From positions 1 through 64,000 of the forward strand of contig JBGQAK010000013.1 in assembly GCA_041494245.1 (NCBI GenBank): 64,000 nt of DNA, given 5' to 3'. Numbering within the stretch: position 1 is the first letter of the stretch; every line of letters begins with the position of its first letter. The DNA is from RBG-13-68-16 sp041494245. GTDB lineage: Bacteria > Acidobacteriota > Thermoanaerobaculia > Thermoanaerobaculales > Thermoanaerobaculaceae. Position numbers and translations under genes: made by a program. The notes below the pieces were generated by a model. It made no database searches. It saw nothing but the letters and a program-made list of their open reading frames with translations, and was not told the origin of the DNA. This document shows, in pieces, positions 60,005 through 64,000 of this stretch.

Positions 60005-62109
60005 CGAATCTCCGCCGGCGTTGGCAGCGCTACCGCAGGCAGAACCGCTTCCTGATCGGCCTGTACGCTCTCCTGCTGCTGCTCGCGGGCGGCGCCTACG
60101 CCCTCTTCTCGCGCATGGCGGGGTTGCCGCCGGAGGATCTCACCAACCGGCTGCTGACCTTCCTGCTCTGGTGGTTCGACCTCACCCTTATCGCGATCCT
60201 GCTCTTCATCCTGCTGCGCAACTTCCTCAAGCTCGCGCTGGAGCGTCGCTACGGCATTCTGGGGACGCGATTCCGCACCAAGCTCCTGCTCTCCTACCTG
60301 GTGCTGATCCTGGTCCCCACCGGCCTGCTCTTCCTGCTCAGCGCGGCGCTGCTTTCCGGCGCGGCGACGGCGTGGTTCTCGGCGCCGGTGGAGCGGATGG
60401 TGCGCGCCGGGGTCGAGGTGGCCGATGGCGTCCGGACGGAGGCGGAGGCCCGCACGCAGCGTGCGGCCCAGGTCATCGCCTCGCGCCTCGGCGCCATCCC
60501 CACACAGGCGGCCCGCCTGAGCGAGCTCGAGCGCCTGCACGCGCTAATGGGCAACCACCTCACCGGCCTGGTGCGCGAGGGGATTCCCGTGGTGGAGCTT
60601 GTGGACCCCCGCCAGCGCCTGCTCGAGCGCATCGCGCCTCTCCCGCCGGAGGTCTTCAAGGCCGACGGAGTGCGCGGGGAGCGCTTCGGCGGAACGCTCG
60701 TGGTGCGCGCCTGGAAACGCGTGCCGGACGGTTCGGTGGTGATGGTCGGCGAGGCTCTGCCCGAAAACCTCGTGCGCGCCCAGTCGCGCCTCGCCGCCGG
60801 CGGCATCGCGTACGAGCACCTGAAGATGGAGCGCCCCACCATCACCGCCACCGTCGTGCTGGGCTTCGGCGGGCTCGCCCTGCTGGTGGCGTTCGGCTCG
60901 ATCTGGCTCGGCCTCTACCTCTCCCGTCGCTTCACGGCGCCGCTCCTGGCGCTGGCCGCGACCACGCAGCGCGTGGCCGGCGGCGAGTCACTCGAACAGG
61001 TGCCGCTGCCGGCCGAGGACGAGGTCGGAATGCTCGTGGGGTCGTTCAACTCGATGGTGCTGCGGCTGCGGGAGCGTGAGGAGGAGCTGCAGGCCACCGT
61101 GCGCCGCCTCGACACCGTCCTCGGCGCGGTGCGCACCGGCGTGCTGACCCTGGACGCCGGGCGCAGCCGCGTGCGCGGCAACCCGGCGGCGGCGGCGATG
61201 CTGGGCGTGCCGGAGCTCGCGAGGGGGCAGATGCCGCTGGACAACCTGAGCGCGGCGGGGCTCCCCCGCCTCGTGGAACCGATTCGGACGGCGACCGCCC
61301 CGGTGCGTGGATCGCTCACCGTCTACCCCGGCGGCGTGGCCAGGCACCTGGAGATGGCGATCGTGCCGCTCGGCATGGCCGAAAAGCCGGAGGGGTGGGT
61401 CGTCGCTCTTGAGGACCTGACGCAGCTGCTGCGCGCACAGCGCCAGGCGGCGTGGAGCGAGGTGGCGCGGCGCATCGCCCACCAGATCAAGAACCCGCTG
61501 ACGCCCATCCGCCTCGCCGCGGAGCGCATGGCGCGTCACTCGGAACGCGCGAGTCCGGACCTCCAGGACGTCGTCTCGCAGGGTTGCAGCGCCATCGTGG
61601 AGCACGTCCAGGCTATGCAGGAGATGGTGGACAGCTTCTCGCGCTACGCGAAGATGCCGCCGCTGGCGCGCCGGCCGGTGCGCCTCGGCGAGCTGGCGCG
61701 TCAGGTCGTGACGCTCTACCAGGACGTTCGGGAGGGGCTCCGGGTCGAGCTCTCCGACCGCTCGGACGGGCGCGAGGTGCTGCTCGACCCCGAGCAGTTC
61801 CGGCAGGTGCTGGCCAACCTCATTGATAACGCGGTGGAGGCCTTGGCCGGGGGCGGGCTGGTCGTGGTCGCGGTGGGGTGGGAAGGGACCGAGGTCGTCG
61901 TGACCGTGACGGACGAGGGGCGCGGCCTCCCGGTGCAGGACGAGGAGCTGCTGTTCCAGCCCTTCTACTCGACCAAGGGGAGGGGATCCGGCGTCGGGCT
62001 TGCAATGGTGCAGAGGATCGTCACCGACCACGGGGGCACGGTGCGCCTCGAGGCCAACCAACCGCGAGGCGTGCGGGCCGTGGTGCGGATCCCCGGGGGG
62101 CTCGAGTGA
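60001..62109 (+). CDS. ntrY: NtrY-like membrane sensor histidine kinase
   Basis: 702 aa from ATG 60001. Membrane helices near residues 18-38, 55-80 and 98-122 surround cytoplasmic and periplasmic stretches, a further one near 285-310 precedes a HAMP region (RRFTAPLLALAATTQRVAGGE). A PAS-like domain (about 370-460) leads to the H-box ARRIAHQIKNPLTPIRLAAERM, then N-box LANLIDNAVEAL and glycine boxes VTDEGRGLP and KGRGSGVGLAM. It autophosphorylates His and passes phosphate to the following regulator. The stimulus is unknown. Confidence 0.9.
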   Translation: MTNLRRRWQRYRRQNRFLIGLYALLLLLAGGAYALFSRMAGLPPEDLTNRLLTFLLWWFDLTLIAILLFILLRNFLKLALERRYGILGTRFRTKLLLSYLVLILVPTGLLFLLSAALLSGAATAWFSAPVERMVRAGVEVADGVRTEAEARTQRAAQVIASRLGAIPTQAARLSELERLHALMGNHLTGLVREGIPVVELVDPRQRLLERIAPLPPEVFKADGVRGERFGGTLVVRAWKRVPDGSVVMVGEALPENLVRAQSRLAAGGIAYEHLKMERPTITATVVLGFGGLALLVAFGSIWLGLYLSRRFTAPLLALAATTQRVAGGESLEQVPLPAEDEVGMLVGSFNSMVLRLREREEELQATVRRLDTVLGAVRTGVLTLDAGRSRVRGNPAAAAMLGVPELARGQMPLDNLSAAGLPRLVEPIRTATAPVRGSLTVYPGGVARHLEMAIVPLGMAEKPEGWVVALEDLTQLLRAQRQAAWSEVARRIAHQIKNPLTPIRLAAERMARHSERASPDLQDVVSQGCSAIVEHVQAMQEMVDSFSRYAKMPPLARRPVRLGELARQVVTLYQDVREGLRVELSDRSDGREVLLDPEQFRQVLANLIDNAVEALAGGGLVVVAVGWEGTEVVVTVTDEGRGLPVQDEELLFQPFYSTKGRGSGVGLAMVQRIVTDHGGTVRLEANQPRGVRAVVRIPGGLE

Positions 62110-63449
62110 GCCACGGGACCATCCTCGTGGTGGACGACGAGCGCGGAATCCGGGACGAGCTCGAGCGGATCCTGCGCGACGAGGGCTTCACCGTTTCCAC
62201 GACCGGCACGGGCGAGGATGCCCTCGCGGCGGTGTCCCGCGAGATCTTCGACCTCGTGCTGCTCGACGTGTGGCTGCCCGGGATGGATGGGATCGAGGTG
62301 CTCCGGCAGCTGCGCGCCGCCGGCCACCAGCTCCCGGTCGTGCTGGTCTCCGGCCACGCCACTGCCGAGATGGCCGTGCGTGCGGTGCGCGAGGGGGCGC
62401 TCGACTTCCTCGAGAAACCGCTCGCCCTCGAACGGGTCCTGGTGACGGTGAACAACGCGCTCGCCCACGCGCGGCTGGAGCAGCAACTGCGGGCCGAGCG
62501 CGAGGAGGAGGGCCCCGTCCTCACCGGGGTTTCTCCGGCGCTGGTCGAGCTGCGGAGGCAGATCCTCCTGGCAGCCCCGACCGACTCACGAGTGTTCATC
62601 ACCGGACCGAACGGCGCCGGCAAGGAGATCGTGGCGCGCCTCCTCCACCTCCACTCGCGCCGGGCGCAGGCGCCGTTCGTCGCGGTGAACTGTGCCGCCA
62701 TCCCCGCCGAGCTCATCGAGAGCGAGCTCTTCGGGCACCTCAAGGGCGCGTTCACGGGTGCCGTCGAAAACAAGCGCGGCAAGTTCGAGCTCGCGGACGG
62801 TGGCACGATGTTCCTTGACGAGATCGGCGACATGAGCCTGCTCACCCAGGCCAAGGTGCTGCGCGTCCTCCAGGAGTCGCGCTTCGCGCGCCTCGGCGGT
62901 TCCCAGGAGGTGAGAGTGGACGTGCGGGTGATCGCGGCGACCAACAAGGATTTGGAGGAGGAGATCGGAGCGGGCCGCTTCCGCCAGGACCTTCTGTTCC
63001 GCCTCAACGTGATCCCGATCCGGGTCCCCGGCCTAGACCAGCGGCGCGAGGACATCCCCCTGCTGGTCGAGGAGTTCATGCGGCAGTTCGCGCGCCGCAC
63101 CGGTCTCAAGCCCAAGCGGTTCAGCCGTGAGGCGATGGAGACCCTGCAGGCGCACGACTGGGCCGGCAACGTTCGCGAAGTGCGCAATGTGGTCGAGCGG
63201 CTGATGATCATGGTGGCCGCCGATGAGATCACGCCTGCGGTCCTTGACCTCAAGCCCGGCGCCGTACGCACGCGGGCCGAAAACGGTTTTGTAACGCTCC
63301 GGGAGGCGCGCGACCAGTTCGAGCGCGAGTACGTGGGGCGGGTCGTGGAGGCGTGCGGGGGCAACATGTCTCAGGCGGCGCGTGTCCTCGGCGTTGAGCG
63401 CTCCCACCTGTACCGCAAGCTGCGGGCACTCGGGCTGCGGTCGCGTTGA
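62106..63449 (+). CDS. ntrX: NtrC/NtrX-family sigma-54 response regulator
   Basis: 447 aa from GTG 62106, overlapping the ntrY stop. Receiver domain 1-125 with phospho-acceptor Asp54 (LVLLDVWLPGMDG). AAA+ domain about 140-375 with Walker A GPNGAGKE (one residue off the common GESGTGKE), ESELFGHLKGAFTGA for sigma-54 contact and GGTMFLDEIGDM. The C-terminal Fis-type helix-turn-helix is GNMSQAARVLGVERSHLYRKLRALGL. It activates sigma-54 promoters when phosphorylated by the kinase. NtrX is favoured over NtrC because of the NtrY-like partner. Confidence 0.92.
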   Translation: MSHGTILVVDDERGIRDELERILRDEGFTVSTTGTGEDALAAVSREIFDLVLLDVWLPGMDGIEVLRQLRAAGHQLPVVLVSGHATAEMAVRAVREGALDFLEKPLALERVLVTVNNALAHARLEQQLRAEREEEGPVLTGVSPALVELRRQILLAAPTDSRVFITGPNGAGKEIVARLLHLHSRRAQAPFVAVNCAAIPAELIESELFGHLKGAFTGAVENKRGKFELADGGTMFLDEIGDMSLLTQAKVLRVLQESRFARLGGSQEVRVDVRVIAATNKDLEEEIGAGRFRQDLLFRLNVIPIRVPGLDQRREDIPLLVEEFMRQFARRTGLKPKRFSREAMETLQAHDWAGNVREVRNVVERLMIMVAADEITPAVLDLKPGAVRTRAENGFVTLREARDQFEREYVGRVVEACGGNMSQAARVLGVERSHLYRKLRALGLRSR

Positions 63450-63480
63450 CCCTGCTGCCGCAGGGCGCTAGCATGAACTG

Positions 63481-64000
63481 ATGGCCTATCCCGGCGATAC
63501 CTCCCTGGACCCCACCGTTCAGCAGCGCGTCCTCACCGCTTTTGCCGAGGCGGTGCGTCTCCACCGCGAAAGCCGGAGCGACGAGGCGCGCTCGATCCTC
63601 CGTTCGATCACCGAGGTTGACCCGCGTTTCGTTCCGGCCGGGCGGCTGGAACAGGCGATCGCCGCCGGCGCCCAGGTGGACCTCATGCAGCTCGTCGGCG
63701 ACGTCGCGATCCTTTCCGGCAAGGATATCAACGAGGTACTGGTCAAGGCCCACCAGGCGTACGGACAGCGCGACTACCAGACGGCCCAGACGCTCGCCCA
63801 GGAGGTGCTGCGCGAGCAACCCGGGCACCCCGAGGCTCGTCACCTCGCACTCGAAGCGGAGGGGCGCCTGCGCGCCACCGGCGACATGCGGGCACACCTC
63901 GCCCGCATCCGCGAGGCGCTCGACGCCGGGCTGGCGGAGGAGGCAAGGACCTACCTGAGGCTCGTCAAGGCCATCGACCCGACTAACGCCGAGGCGGCGG
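63481..64000 (+). CDS. TPR-like helical repeat protein, 3' part outside window
   Basis: From ATG 63481 the frame is open to the window edge (173 codons). The sequence shows paired helices with TPR spacing: AVRLHRESRSDEARSILRSI, AHQAYGQRDYQTAQTLAQEVL, and AGLAEEARTYLRLV, separated by LEQAIAAGAQVDLMQLVGDVA. No signal peptide. It starts 31 bp after the response regulator and may belong to the same operon. Function unknown. Confidence 0.75.
   Translation, partial: MAYPGDTSLDPTVQQRVLTAFAEAVRLHRESRSDEARSILRSITEVDPRFVPAGRLEQAIAAGAQVDLMQLVGDVAILSGKDINEVLVKAHQAYGQRDYQTAQTLAQEVLREQPGHPEARHLALEAEGRLRATGDMRAHLARIREALDAGLAEEARTYLRLVKAIDPTNAEAA

Overview
The window is high-GC DNA from a Gram-negative (diderm) bacterium. 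Evidence for the cell type is lpxC, an LpxL-type acyltransferase, three TonB-dependent receptors and many exported enzymes. The mix of carboxypeptidase-regulatory-domain receptors, BNR-propeller and M14 exported proteins and a DUF4390-NtrY-NtrX operon fits Acidobacteriota, but there is no rRNA or other decisive marker, so this is an inference.

Positions 1-25,212 hold one coherent catabolic locus, most simply read as use of phytate and other inositol phosphates. On the left edge is an AppA-type histidine acid phosphatase (phytase, cut by the window edge), preceded by scyllo-inosose 3-dehydrogenase (iolM). Divergent from these is a sugar/inositol ABC importer in which permease and binding protein are one polypeptide, followed by its ATPase. 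A convergent LacI-family repressor gene follows. Then come three tandem paralogous TonB-dependent receptors, then a run of genes with several overlaps: two inositol dehydrogenases, an OPA/GlpT-like transporter, a PfkB kinase, a third inositol dehydrogenase, 3-dehydro-scyllo-inosose hydrolase (iolN), 5-keto-L-gluconate epimerase (iolO) and a secreted purple-acid-phosphatase-like enzyme. The catabolic set is the Thermotoga-type inositol pathway (IolG-IolM-IolN-IolO), not the Bacillus IolBCDEJ route. Eight copies of a TGGAACGTTCCA-like palindrome lie only in the intergenic regions before iolM/ABC, lacI/receptor 1 and receptor 3, tying the locus into one LacI regulon. The proposed flow is: phytate crosses the outer membrane through the receptors, phosphatases strip phosphate, inositol enters by the ABC importer (perhaps inositol phosphate by the OPA transporter), and the dehydrogenases, hydrolase and epimerase carry it toward tagaturonate.

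The receptor region shows repeated module duplication: leader, operator and tail sequences recur, and a 30-codon decayed copy of the lacI start survives upstream of receptor 3. Just right of the locus are a uvrA fragment and a diguanylate-cyclase gene broken by an in-frame TAG.

Positions 26-36.5 kb carry envelope and miscellaneous genes: a zinc ribbon, a secreted TIM-barrel protein, an ArnT-like glycosyltransferase, a DODA dioxygenase gene truncated by a REP-type (Y1) transposase element, an LpxL-like acyltransferase, an acetate-transporter-like protein with a winged-helix tail, and a PAP2 phosphatase. Positions 37-56 kb carry an M14 carboxypeptidase, threonine synthase, a lipoprotein metallopeptidase, a Tat-type aldo/keto reductase, a BNR propeller protein, an ankyrin protein, an Fpg/Nei glycosylase, an MFS efflux pump, a GAF-GGDEF-EAL protein and a glycosyltransferase. 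Three convergent intergenic gaps (36.5, 44.9 and 50.6 kb) contain copies of an undescribed GC-rich repeat of up to about 0.6 kb. Positions 56-64 kb hold smpB, an HD-GYP protein, lpxC, and a DUF4390-ntrY-ntrX operon followed by a TPR-like gene cut by the right edge. A shared palindrome precedes lpxC and the ntrYX operon.
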